DNA from: Oscillospiraceae bacterium
GTDB taxonomy: Bacteria > Bacillota > Clostridia > UBA1381 > UBA9506
Direction: 5' to 3'
NCBI GenBank assembly: GCA_015068855.1
Contig: SVJS01000003.1
Coordinates: 1-64,000 of the forward strand
Length of the DNA: 64,000 nucleotides
Under the pieces are notes generated by a model. That model was not told the DNA's origin. It searched no databases and saw only the letters and a program-made list of their open reading frames with translations. Made by a program: the position numbers and the translations under genes. Positions within the stretch are counted from its first letter, which is position 1, and each line of letters opens with the position of its first letter. Positions 37,768-45,425 of this stretch are shown piece by piece.

Positions 37768-38793
37768 TTACAGCCTGAGGCTTTGTTGATATTCGCTTGG
37801 GGTTTGGCCCGTTACCTGATGAAACATCTTGCCGAAATAACTGGCGTTTTCATAGCCTACAAGCTGATGAATTTCGCTTATGGAAAGGGCAGGGTTACAT
37901 AGCAACTCCTTTGCTTTTTGAATGCGTAGACGGTTTACATACTGGTTGAAACTGCATCCGGTAACCTCCTTGAAGATGCCGGAAAAATAGGAGGGGCTTA
38001 AAAAAACATGTCTTGCAACGACGTTTTGACTTAGCTTTTTGTTGTAATGCTCCTCGATGAAGAAACATGCATTTTGAACGAGCTTTTGGTGATAGCTGTT
38101 TTTTGAGTGAAAGCTCTTATTATATTGCAAAAGCAGGTCATCGGCATAGCTTTTCAGTTCGCCGAGGGTCCGGCAAAGAGCCAGCCGGCTCAGTTGTGTT
38201 TGCGTGGGATGAAAATTCCGGCTTACAGGGTTTTCGTTTATATATGCATAAAGAGCAACAATAAAGCGGACAAAATCAAGTCTGATTTGATTAAAATCAG
38301 TTCCGTTTTTTGTTACAATTTGCATGATTGCCTGCTCAATGCATGCGCTTATCTCGGCGGTGTCACAGGGGGCTTTATCCTGTATTGTTAAAACAGGGCT
38401 GCTTTGCATGCTGTGGGGAAGCAAATGGGAAAGTAAACGCAGAGCCTTGTCCAGTTGCAAAAGGGTTATTTTATGGCAGAGAGTATTCTCTTGGACGGCC
38501 TGTTCTGTGAAGGGAAAGCAACAGAGAGGCTCAGAGGATAGTGACACGGCATCGTCTGCATCAGAAGCAAGATGTATAAAAAGCCTGAAACAGCCGGCGG
38601 GACAAAGCTGCAACGTAACAGTTGGCAGCGGTTTGTCAGCCATGCCTTGCGTACAGTTTTTGCATGCAAAATCGGTGCAAGCCTGAGAACAGGTCGTTTT
38701 TTGATGCAACGCAATATGTGTAAAATCTGAAAATAATGTTAAAGCTTCTTGTTGCTGCATGGTAAGAAGCGTTGTTTTTTCTTTGGTTTCCAA
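37768..38793 (-). CDS. AraC family regulator with cysteine-rich PocR-like sensor
   Basis: 341 residues, TTG start with AGGACGG about ten bases upstream; the later ATG at 38760 has no site. The N-terminal part has clustered cysteines (CSQAC, FACKNC, LCPAGC) resembling a PocR sensory domain. The C-terminal about 100 residues hold two helix-turn-helix motifs (LSQNVVARHVFLSPSYFSGIFKEVTG and SISEIHQLVGYENASYFGKMFHQVTG). PocR-type domains bind small diols or related ligands in propanediol/ethanolamine regulation. Possible targets are pta-ackA or a distant catabolic operon; neither is shown. Confidence 0.82.
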   Translation of the reverse strand: METKEKTTLLTMQQQEALTLFSDFTHIALHQKTTCSQACTDFACKNCTQGMADKPLPTVTLQLCPAGCFRLFIHLASDADDAVSLSSEPLCCFPFTEQAVQENTLCHKITLLQLDKALRLLSHLLPHSMQSSPVLTIQDKAPCDTAEISACIEQAIMQIVTKNGTDFNQIRLDFVRFIVALYAYINENPVSRNFHPTQTQLSRLALCRTLGELKSYADDLLLQYNKSFHSKNSYHQKLVQNACFFIEEHYNKKLSQNVVARHVFLSPSYFSGIFKEVTGCSFNQYVNRLRIQKAKELLCNPALSISEIHQLVGYENASYFGKMFHQVTGQTPSEYQQSLRL

Positions 38794-38921
38794 GTGTATT
38801 CACCGTCCTACATTCTGTTACACATAGTATACCAGAATTTTCCATATATTGCAAGTGAAAAAGGGAAAGAATGTGGTTTATTTCAGCATCTATAAGCGAA
38901 AAAAATTTTTATAAAAAGATG

Positions 38922-38951
38922 TTGACAGAAAGCGGATTGGTATGCTATAAT
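38922..38951 (+). promoter_or_regulatory. Promoter of the tRNA-Thr gene
   Basis: TTGACA (38922-38927), 18-base spacer, TATAAT (38946-38951): a full consensus promoter 21 bases before the tRNA. Confidence 0.9.
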
Positions 38952-38972
38952 ATCTAATGTTGTTAAGAATTT

Positions 38973-39048
38973 GCTGGTGTAGCTCAATCGGTAGAGCAGC
39001 TGATTTGTAATCAGCAGGTTACAGGTTCAAGTCCTGCCACCAGCTCCA
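38973..39048 (+). tRNA. tRNA-Thr (anticodon UGU)
   Basis: Cloverleaf can be folded by eye: acceptor stem GCTGGTG (38973-38979) pairs with CACCAGC (39038-39044); the anticodon arm CTGAT/ATCAG encloses TTTGTAA with anticodon TGT at 39006-39008; the T arm contains GGTTCAAGTCC. The CCA end (39046-39048) is encoded. It has its own consensus promoter and terminator. The last bases and the terminator are repeated 3.4 kb downstream, so it looks like an integration target. Confidence 0.96.
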
Positions 39049-39110
39049 AAAAACACCTCACGCTTTTGCGTGGGGTGTTTTTTTCAATCGGGAGGACTTG
39101 AACCTCAAGG
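39042..39110 (+). repeat. Left direct repeat (candidate attL) at the tRNA-Thr 3' end
   Basis: 69 bases covering the last bases of tRNA-Thr, the terminator and the following CAATCGGGAGGACTTGAAC stretch. It matches 42433-42500 with two substitutions and one T-run length difference. The part at 39092-39104 is also an exact inverted copy of the tRNA T-arm segment at 39023-39035. Confidence 0.85.
39048..39084 (+). terminator. Terminator of the tRNA-Thr gene
   Basis: AAAACACCTCACGC / GCGTGGGGTGTTTT stem (ends near 39063, resumes at 39068), ending in seven T. A near-identical copy lies at 42438-42474. Confidence 0.88.
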
Positions 39111-39230
39111 AGGTTTTTGCGGCCCGGAAAACAGTCCGGTGGACTGTTTTTGAGCAAAAAGTTGCGCAGACGGGTACCGAAAGGCGAAAGCCTTTGGGTC
39201 GTCGAGCAGGGAAGACGCTGCAAGCGGCTG

Positions 39231-39246
39231 TGTCCTGCCACCAGCT
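39231..39246 (+). repeat. Third, short copy of the tRNA-Thr 3' end
   Basis: The 16 bases GTCCTGCCACCAGCTC recur exactly 200 bases after their place in the tRNA (39031-39046). This may be a leftover of another insertion or recombination event. Confidence 0.75.
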
Positions 39247-39254
39247 CTATAGAA

Positions 39255-39289
39255 GAACCATAATTTTGATACAAAATTATGGTTTTTTT
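39255..39289 (+). terminator. Terminator-like hairpin ahead of the restriction enzyme gene
   Basis: 13 bp perfect stem (39255-39267 with 39271-39283) followed by seven T. Confidence 0.8.
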
Positions 39290-39326
39290 ATGCCGATCAA
39301 TCCTTAAATTAAGGAGTTTCTCAAAA

Positions 39327-39406
39327 AAAGTAAAAGTTTTATGGTAAAATATAGGACGGAGAAAATCCTTTTTCTGTTGAAAAATGTTATTCTAAAACTT
39401 TACTTT
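39327..39406. repeat. Imperfect inverted repeat upstream of the restriction enzyme gene
   Basis: AAAGTAAAAGTTTTA (39327-39341) and TAAAACTTTACTTT (39393-39406) form an inverted pair with one base bulged. It lies 50 bases before the enzyme's promoter in AT-rich DNA that holds no gene. Role unknown. Confidence 0.45.
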
Positions 39407-39455
39407 ATTAAAATGCATCAATTTTTGAGATTTCACATAAAATAAGGTGCAAATA

Positions 39456-39484
39456 TTGAAAAAAATGCTATTATATGATATAAT
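39456..39484 (+). promoter_or_regulatory. Promoter of the MmeI-like gene
   Basis: TTGAAA (39456-39461), 17-base spacer, TGA-TATAAT (TATAAT 39479-39484), 85 bases before the start. Confidence 0.75.
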
Positions 39485-39568
39485 AAAACAAATTATTTGG
39501 AAATTAAATTTGTATGCTTAAACTCATAAGGCAAGTAAAAATAAAAAAACAGTTTTGGGGGAAATCCT

Positions 39569-42331
39569 ATGAGAGATACAGAGCAAAAAGTGGCGGCAAA
39601 AAAGTTCGTTGAATATTGGTCGGGTAAGGGTTATGAGAAAGGCGAAAGCCAGCCTTTCTGGCTCGAATTACTGGGTAATGTGTTCGGCGTGGAAAATCCT
39701 GCTCATTATATAAAATTTGAAGAACAGGTACACCTTGACCATACCAGTTTTATAGATGGGTTTATTCCTGCAACTCACGTGTTAATAGAGCAAAAGGGTA
39801 CGGGAAAAGATTTGAGAAAAGCCATCAAGCAATCGGACGGTAGCCTGCTTACTCCTTTTCAGCAGGCACAGCGTTATTCTGCTGTGCTGCCTTATTCCCA
39901 GCGTCCTCGTTGGATTGTTACATGTAATTTTGAGGAGTTTCTGATTTATGATATGGAAAAGCCTACGGGAGAGCCTGAAAGCATCCTGCTTAAAGATTTG
40001 GAGAAAGAGTATTATCGTTTGCAGTTCCTTGTTGACGCTGATGATGAGAACATCAAAAAGGAAATGAAAATATCCATTCAGGCAGGTAATATCGTAGGTG
40101 TGCTGTATGATGAACTGTTAAAGCAGTATATCAATCCCGATAATGAAGATTCGCTTAAAAGCCTTAATATGTTGTGCGTGCGTCTGGTATTCTGCCTGTA
40201 TGCGGAAGATGCGGGTATCTTTGGAGGACATAATAAGTTCCATAATTATTTGAAATCGGTATCGGCAAAGGATGCGCGTAGAGCATTGATTGATTTGTTC
40301 CGTGTACTTGATACAAAGCCAGAAGACAGAGACCCCTATATGGATGCGGCACTTCTTGACTTCCCGTATGTAAATGGTGGGTTGTTTGCAGATGAGAATA
40401 TAGAGATACCACAGCTCAATGAGAAAATTATAAATTTGCTTCTTGAGAAAGCAAGTGAGGACTTTGATTGGAGCGGTATCAGTCCTACTATCTTTGGTGC
40501 GGTGTTTGAAAGTACATTGAATCCAGACACAAGACGTAGCGGTGGTATGCACTACACTTCTATTGAGAATATACATAAGGTTATTGACCCTTTGTTTTTA
40601 GATGAATTACGGGAAGAACTTGATGCTATTCGTGATATAAAGGTGGGTAAAGTTCGGGAGAATAAGATAGAAGCTTTTAGAGAGAAGCTCGCGAGCCTTA
40701 CATTTTTAGACCCCGCCTGCGGTAGCGGTAACTTCCTGACAGAAACCTATATGTCGCTTCGCCGTCTGGAGAATGAGGCACTACTTGAACTTACAGGCGG
40801 TCAGATGCTTCTTGATTTGGGTAATGTTATCAAAGTATCAATCGGACAGTTCTATGGCATAGAGATTAACGACTTTGCCGTTACGGTTGCAAAGACAGCC
40901 CTGTGGATAGCAGAAAGCCAGATGCTTAAAGAAACAGAAAGCATCGTAAATATGGACTTGGACTTCCTGCCCCTTAAATCTTATGCAAACATCGTAGAAG
41001 GCAACGCTTTGCGTATAGATTGGGAATCGGTTGTATCGAAACACGAACTTAACTATATTATGGGTAATCCGCCTTTCGTTGGTGCGCGCCTGATGGGGCA
41101 AGAGCAAAAAGACGATTTGTTTGGTGTGTTTGGTTCAAAATGGAAGAGCGCAGGCAACCTTGATTATGTTTCCTGTTGGTACAAAAAAGCAGCCGATTTG
41201 ATGAAAGGTACGTCTATCCGTACGGCCTTGGTTTCGACAAATTCTGTTTCACAAGGTGAAAGTGTTGCGATTCTTTGGAAACCGCTTTTTGAAGATGGCG
41301 TTCATATTGATTTTGCACACCGAACTTTCCGTTGGGATAGCGAAGCAAGCATCAAGGCACACGTGCATTGTGTTATAATTGGCTTCAGTATTGCACCTTT
41401 TTACAAAACGAAAGTAATTTATACCGGAGATCGCCCTTTGGCTGTCGAAAAAATTAATGGATATTTGGTTGATGCTGATAATGTGTTTATAGAGAGTAGA
41501 AACAAACCTTTGTGTGATTCTCCTGTTTTTGGTATAGGAAACAAGCCTATAGATGGTGGTTACTATCTCTTCACTGAGGCTGAAATGAATGAATTTGTAA
41601 AAAAAGAACCTCTGTCTGCCAAATGGTTTAGACCGTGGTTAGGGGCAGATGAATTCATTAATCGTTACTACCGTTATTGTTTATGGTTGGGCGATTGTCC
41701 ACCAAATGAACTGAGGAAAATGCCAGAGTGCATGAAGCGTGTTGAGGCTGTTAGAAATGTTCGACTTTCCAGTAAAAGCGCAGGAACTGTCAAAATTGCA
41801 GATAAACCTACAAGATTCCACGTTGAAAATTTCCCAAAGAGTGAATATATTGTGATTCCTGAAATTAGTTCGGAAAAGAGAAAATATATTCCAATGGGAT
41901 TTATGACGCCCGATGTGATGTGTAGTAACAGAGTAAAAATAAGCGAAAATGCAACATTATACCATTTTGGCGTTTTAACGTCTAACGTTCATATGGCGTG
42001 GGTTAATGCGGTTTGTGGAAGATTAGAAACCAGATATTGTTATTCTGTCAATATTGTTTATAATAATTTTCCGTGGTGCAATCCTACCGCTGAACAAAAA
42101 AAGAAGATTGAGGAAACAGCGCAAGCAATCCTAGATGCAAGAGCCTTGTATCCTGATTGCTCTCTTGCTGACCTGTATGACGAACTCACTATGCCTCCCG
42201 AACTGCGCAGGGCACATCAGGAGAATGACCGAGCGGTAATGCAGGCTTATGGCTTCGATATCAAGACCACAACAGAAAGCTCCTGCGTAGCGGAACTTAT
42301 GAAAATGTATCAGAAGTTAACTAACCAATAA
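39569..42331 (+). CDS. Single-chain MmeI-like (type IIL) restriction-modification enzyme
   Basis: 920 residues, the usual MmeI length. The N-terminal nuclease domain carries D-X10-E-X-K (Asp in FIDGF, then IEQKG, about residues 64-77). A helical spacer leads to the methyltransferase domain: GGMHYTS, motif I FLDPACGSGNFL (about residue 378) and motif IV NPPFVGAR (about 500), then a target-recognition domain and a C-terminal MmeI-type segment. Such enzymes methylate one strand and cut at a distance with one polypeptide. All catalytic residues look intact. Base composition is visibly AT-richer than neighbouring genes. It is the only gene between the two direct repeats. The ribosome site is GGGGGAAA. 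Confidence 0.9.
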   Translation: MRDTEQKVAAKKFVEYWSGKGYEKGESQPFWLELLGNVFGVENPAHYIKFEEQVHLDHTSFIDGFIPATHVLIEQKGTGKDLRKAIKQSDGSLLTPFQQAQRYSAVLPYSQRPRWIVTCNFEEFLIYDMEKPTGEPESILLKDLEKEYYRLQFLVDADDENIKKEMKISIQAGNIVGVLYDELLKQYINPDNEDSLKSLNMLCVRLVFCLYAEDAGIFGGHNKFHNYLKSVSAKDARRALIDLFRVLDTKPEDRDPYMDAALLDFPYVNGGLFADENIEIPQLNEKIINLLLEKASEDFDWSGISPTIFGAVFESTLNPDTRRSGGMHYTSIENIHKVIDPLFLDELREELDAIRDIKVGKVRENKIEAFREKLASLTFLDPACGSGNFLTETYMSLRRLENEALLELTGGQMLLDLGNVIKVSIGQFYGIEINDFAVTVAKTALWIAESQMLKETESIVNMDLDFLPLKSYANIVEGNALRIDWESVVSKHELNYIMGNPPFVGARLMGQEQKDDLFGVFGSKWKSAGNLDYVSCWYKKAADLMKGTSIRTALVSTNSVSQGESVAILWKPLFEDGVHIDFAHRTFRWDSEASIKAHVHCVIIGFSIAPFYKTKVIYTGDRPLAVEKINGYLVDADNVFIESRNKPLCDSPVFGIGNKPIDGGYYLFTEAEMNEFVKKEPLSAKWFRPWLGADEFINRYYRYCLWLGDCPPNELRKMPECMKRVEAVRNVRLSSKSAGTVKIADKPTRFHVENFPKSEYIVIPEISSEKRKYIPMGFMTPDVMCSNRVKISENATLYHFGVLTSNVHMAWVNAVCGRLETRYCYSVNIVYNNFPWCNPTAEQKKKIEETAQAILDARALYPDCSLADLYDELTMPPELRRAHQENDRAVMQAYGFDIKTTTESSCVAELMKMYQKLTNQ

Positions 42332-42355
42332 TTATATATACAACTTGGAACAAAA

Positions 42356-42387
42356 AAAGAAAAGTTTTACAGTGAAACTTTTCTTTG
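42356..42387 (+). terminator. Terminator after the MmeI-like gene
   Basis: 12 bp stem AAAGAAAAGTTT (42356-42367) with AAACTTTTCTTT (42375-42386); T-rich 3' arm. Confidence 0.7.
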
Positions 42388-42432
42388 AGGGCAAATGCAC
42401 CGCTTGAAATTGTTGTATTAAAATTAAGCGTT

Positions 42433-42500
42433 AGCTCCAAAAAACACCTCACGCTATTGCGTGGGGTGTTTTTTCAATCGGGAGGACTTGAAGCTCAAGG
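42433..42500 (+). repeat. Right direct repeat (candidate attR)
   Basis: 68 bases starting with the tRNA end AGCTCC, then the copied terminator and CAATCGGGAGGACTTGAA. It differs from 39042-39110 by T/A in the loop, C/G near the end and one T less. No tRNA body precedes it, which is expected for the distal junction of an element inserted in a tRNA 3' end. Confidence 0.85.
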
Positions 42501-42514
42501 GACATGAGGTAGGA

Positions 42515-42598
42515 GGCTTTTGAAAACTATGGTTTTCAAAAGCCCCTAACTCAGTTGTTCTTTCTTCGAGTCGAGCGAAGCGAGAATCGGGAAAGAAC
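42515..42598. repeat. Two perfect hairpins between the island and yqfD
   Basis: GGCTTTTGAAAAC (42515-42527) pairs with GTTTTCAAAAGCC (42532-42544) around TATG. Then GTTCTTTC (42557-42564) pairs with GAAAGAAC (42591-42598) around a CGAGCGAAGCGAG core. Neither has a T-run. The stretch between the gene ends (42332-42629) holds no protein gene that I can see. Confidence 0.6.
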
Positions 42599-42629
42599 CT
42601 CTACTATACATACCGCGTAAAACATTATA

Positions 42630-43841
42630 TTATTCCTCTGCATCTTCTTCTGCCGGGGCTTCCACGATGACCTGCTCTGCAATGTTTTCTAAATATTCAG
42701 CCACCACCGAAACCTCAATGGTGTCCTCATCAATGATGCTATAATCGCTGCGTCTTTCTTTTAATTTTGCATTTACCGCTTGTTCATCAAGTAAAGATGC
42801 AATCTCTAAAACACCATTTGCGGCAGCGCTTTCAACAGAAAGCTTTTCGTATTCCGTTTCAAGCTCGTCATATTGCGTATAGTGGAGAGTTATGCCCAGA
42901 TAATGCCCGAAAATGGAAGCTTCAAATTCGTGCTCGCTGGCGGTAAACTCTTTGAATGTGATATCATTTTCCTTAAAAAATTTAATTTCTTTTCCAAAGA
43001 GAAAAAGTGTCACGTGACGTTTTTGCTCTCCCGTTTCTTTGCGGATGGGGCTCCAAAGAGAGAAAGCCTTTGTTTTTTCATACCAAACGCGGGCAGTTAC
43101 CGTGCCCTCAGCATGAACCTCGCGTGGCGGAACGCCTTTTTCGCTGACTAATAAGCCGCTGACTAAAACATCGCCTTTTCTGACGGTGTCTCCCAAAGAA
43201 ACCATAGGCATTCCGCTTGTGATGACCATGGAGTCAATGACGCCATCCTTGGTTGCCACCAAATTATAATAAGCGCCATCATTATGCATAACGGGGGGCA
43301 GGGTTCGTTCCTTAACCTCCACCGTGACCTTGGACCCGTTTTTATCAACCCATAACCAGGATAACTCAGGGACTTTAATCAGCATCTGGTTTTGTATTTT
43401 CTTTTCATCTATTGATGGCCTGAAAGCACCAATTTTCAGTCCGCATTCCTCTAAATTTTCCATGATTGTCCGGTTTGTCAGAGCCTTGTAACCGACGATT
43501 TCAATTTTCCAGACGAATTGGTTCATAATGATGAGGCAGAGCACACAAAGCAGACAGCCAAAGCAGAGAAGTTTTCGTTTTTTCAGTCGCGCCAGAAGAA
43601 CGGGCAGACCGCATTTTTTAATCAGTTTAATTCGAACAGAGGTTTTTCGTGCAATGGGAATTAGCATCTTAAACCCTGCCATGCTGACACAGCATTTGAT
43701 GACGCCGGCGGAGCAGGGGAAAACATTAAAGACCAGTATGTGACGTCTTGAGCAGACATTCAAAAACCGCTCCGGATAACGGCCGGAAACGGTTATGACG
43801 ACGTAGCCACGTATATAGTAAAGCAACTTGGCAAGCAGCAT
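42630..43841 (-). CDS. yqfD: Sporulation protein YqfD
   Basis: About 403 residues from the ATG at 43841, which has AAAGGAGG just upstream. N-terminal cytoplasmic part with YYIRGYVVITVSGRYPERFLN, one membrane helix near residue 90-110 (KLLCFGCLLCVLCLIIMNQFVW), then a POTRA-like extracellular domain (EIVGYKALTNRTIMENLEECG) and a late region LVATKDGVIDSMVITSGMPMVSLGDTVRKGD. YqfD is needed for normal spore development in Bacillus and Clostridium. It follows yqfC with a small overlap of reading frames. Confidence 0.92.
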   Translation of the reverse strand: MLLAKLLYYIRGYVVITVSGRYPERFLNVCSRRHILVFNVFPCSAGVIKCCVSMAGFKMLIPIARKTSVRIKLIKKCGLPVLLARLKKRKLLCFGCLLCVLCLIIMNQFVWKIEIVGYKALTNRTIMENLEECGLKIGAFRPSIDEKKIQNQMLIKVPELSWLWVDKNGSKVTVEVKERTLPPVMHNDGAYYNLVATKDGVIDSMVITSGMPMVSLGDTVRKGDVLVSGLLVSEKGVPPREVHAEGTVTARVWYEKTKAFSLWSPIRKETGEQKRHVTLFLFGKEIKFFKENDITFKEFTASEHEFEASIFGHYLGITLHYTQYDELETEYEKLSVESAAANGVLEIASLLDEQAVNAKLKERRSDYSIIDEDTIEVSVVAEYLENIAEQVIVEAPAEEDAEE

Positions 43842-43855
43842 GATATCCTCCTTTG

Positions 43856-44155
43856 TCACAAAAAAGATAAGCTATTAATGTCTCCGTGAATCAGGATTTC
43901 TTCATCTGTTATGGCGTTAATTTCGAGACGGTTTCCCGTGATGACAATGCAATATGTTTTACACCTGAGACAGATTCTAACAGGCTCATAAACCTCAATG
44001 CTTTTGTAATTTTCAATGGAAAGCTCGCGGTTATCATTCATCGTGATATGTGGAACATCAGCCACCATGTCAAGGGGAATATCCAGCAGCCCCGACAACT
44101 GTTCTTTTTTAGATTTACGGGCAGACACGGCTCGTTTACCCATCCTTTTTTTCAC
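43856..44155 (-). CDS. yqfC: Sporulation protein YqfC
   Basis: About 99 residues. The GTG at 44155 is six bases after GAGGTGG; a TTG at 44161 lies too close to that site. Contains LLDIPLDMVADVPHITMNDNRELSIENYKSI and GDINSLSFL, the recognisable YqfC profile. It is a small protein of unknown mechanism expressed in sporulation and always paired with yqfD. Confidence 0.9.
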   Translation of the reverse strand: MKKRMGKRAVSARKSKKEQLSGLLDIPLDMVADVPHITMNDNRELSIENYKSIEVYEPVRICLRCKTYCIVITGNRLEINAITDEEILIHGDINSLSFL

Positions 44156-44242
44156 AAACAACCACCTCGTATGTTATTTTTATGCGAAGAAATTCATATT
44201 CATTACAAGAGAAAGGATCTTATGTTTTGAGGCGGTGGTTCC

Positions 44243-45370
44243 ATGCGTGAGAATAGACATGGTTTTTGGTTGAGTCTTGTTTTATTGCTTTTTTTATTTT
44301 TGCTTATCGGCGCATCAAAATCGGTTATGGCGGCGGTTTGCGATGCCATGCTTTTGTGTTATCAAACGGTGATTCCCTCTTTGTTTCCCTTTCTGGTGTT
44401 GTCTGCTTGCTTAATGAAGAGTGGCTTTCCGGTGCTTTGCGCACGCCTTTTTGCGCCCCTTATGCGTCCTGTTTTTGGCGTAGGTGGTATCGGGGCGGTA
44501 CCGTTTGTTGTGGGGATGCTCAGCGGTTACCCGGTAGGGGCTAAGGTCATTGCGGGATTGTTTCGGGATAAAAAGCTGTCAAAGCAGGAAGCGGAACGGC
44601 TTTTGCCCTGCTCAAACAATGCCGGACCATTGTTTGTCATGGGCGCTGTGGGGACGGGATTGCTTCACAATCAGGGGTTGGGGACCATGCTGTACTGTGT
44701 GCACGTGATAGCAGCGGTGCTGGTTGGTGTGGTATTGGGCGCCTGTGGGCGCAAGCAACACGGCAAGGGATGCGGCCTGCCGGCAAAAGTGCAGGCAGAG
44801 AGTCTTTCCTTTCAGTCTGTTTCGGATGCAGTGAGCGATAGCCTGCAAACTATGCTTTTGATTTGCTCTTACATTATCTTATTTGCCGCCTTCTCGGCTA
44901 TCATACTACCTGTGGCAGGGCAGATTTTACCGTCTTTTTTAACGCTCTCGTTGCACGGGCTTTTAGAGGTTGCCGGCGGCAGTAAGACGATTATTTTGTC
45001 AACGCTTTCTCCGCGCATCATGCTGAGCCTGTTGGCTTTTTGCCTGGGAACAGGCGGTCTTTGCGTGATGATGCAGGTATCGGGTGTTTTGCGTGGCAGC
45101 GGTCTCGGCCTGCACCTTTATGTGGCAGGTAAGCTCTTGCAGGGCTTTTTTTCAGCGGTTCTTGTATTTTTCCTGTATCCGCTTGTGCCCTTAGAAAGCC
45201 AAACGGTTTTTGCAGGTGTTGCAAGCGTTTTTCGTGGCGGGGCAGGGTGTTTTTACATAAACAGCATTGTGTTTTTTCTCTGTATGCCTATCTTTTTCAA
45301 ACGAGGTCGGGGAGAAAAAACCGTTGCTCCTTGTTCACAAAAGAAAAGCCTTAGCATAGACTATAAATAG
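44243..45370 (+). CDS. ylbJ: Sporulation integral membrane protein YlbJ
   Basis: 375 residues, about eight membrane helices, nucleoside-recognition (Gate) domain type. VIPSLFPFLVLSACLMKSG, GMLSGYPVGAKVIAGLFRDKKLSKQEAERLLPCSNNAGPLFVMGAVG and the late FRGGAGCF region match YlbJ. In Bacillus it is made under sigma-E and is needed for spore envelope integrity. It is divergent from yqfC-yqfD, with the 87-base gap likely holding both promoters; I could not assign sigma-E boxes with confidence. Confidence 0.92.
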   Translation: MRENRHGFWLSLVLLLFLFLLIGASKSVMAAVCDAMLLCYQTVIPSLFPFLVLSACLMKSGFPVLCARLFAPLMRPVFGVGGIGAVPFVVGMLSGYPVGAKVIAGLFRDKKLSKQEAERLLPCSNNAGPLFVMGAVGTGLLHNQGLGTMLYCVHVIAAVLVGVVLGACGRKQHGKGCGLPAKVQAESLSFQSVSDAVSDSLQTMLLICSYIILFAAFSAIILPVAGQILPSFLTLSLHGLLEVAGGSKTIILSTLSPRIMLSLLAFCLGTGGLCVMMQVSGVLRGSGLGLHLYVAGKLLQGFFSAVLVFFLYPLVPLESQTVFAGVASVFRGGAGCFYINSIVFFLCMPIFFKRGRGEKTVAPCSQKKSLSIDYK

Positions 45371-45425
45371 ACAATGCCATGGCTTTTGTTTGCGAGATTG
45401 CCAGGTAAACGGGAGGGGATGTGCC

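Larger units (their letters stand above)
39111..39290 (+). other. Hairpin-rich stretch after the tRNA terminator
   Basis: No protein frame is credible. Three perfect hairpins follow each other: AAAACAGTCC/GGACTGTTTT (39128-39150), AAAGGC-GAAA-GCCTTT with a GNRA-type tetraloop (39179-39194), and a terminator AACCATAATTTTG/CAAAATTATGGTT with T-run (39255-39288). It might be a small transcribed RNA or a remnant of the inserted element; no promoter of its own was found. Confidence 0.5.

Noticed and set aside
39111-39274. Possible short protein genes after tRNA-Thr on both strands
   Set aside because: The frames run through the tRNA end, terminator and hairpins, lack ribosome sites and are best explained by structured or repeated DNA.
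39042-42500. Insertion sequence or transposon
   Set aside because: No transposase, no terminal inverted repeats at the ends and no short target duplication; the repeats are direct copies of a tRNA end and terminator, which fits site-specific insertion better.
44162-44242. Sigma-E promoters between yqfC and ylbJ
   Set aside because: Some AT-rich ATATT and CATA-like elements exist, but spacing and sequence do not fit the known consensus well enough to place them.
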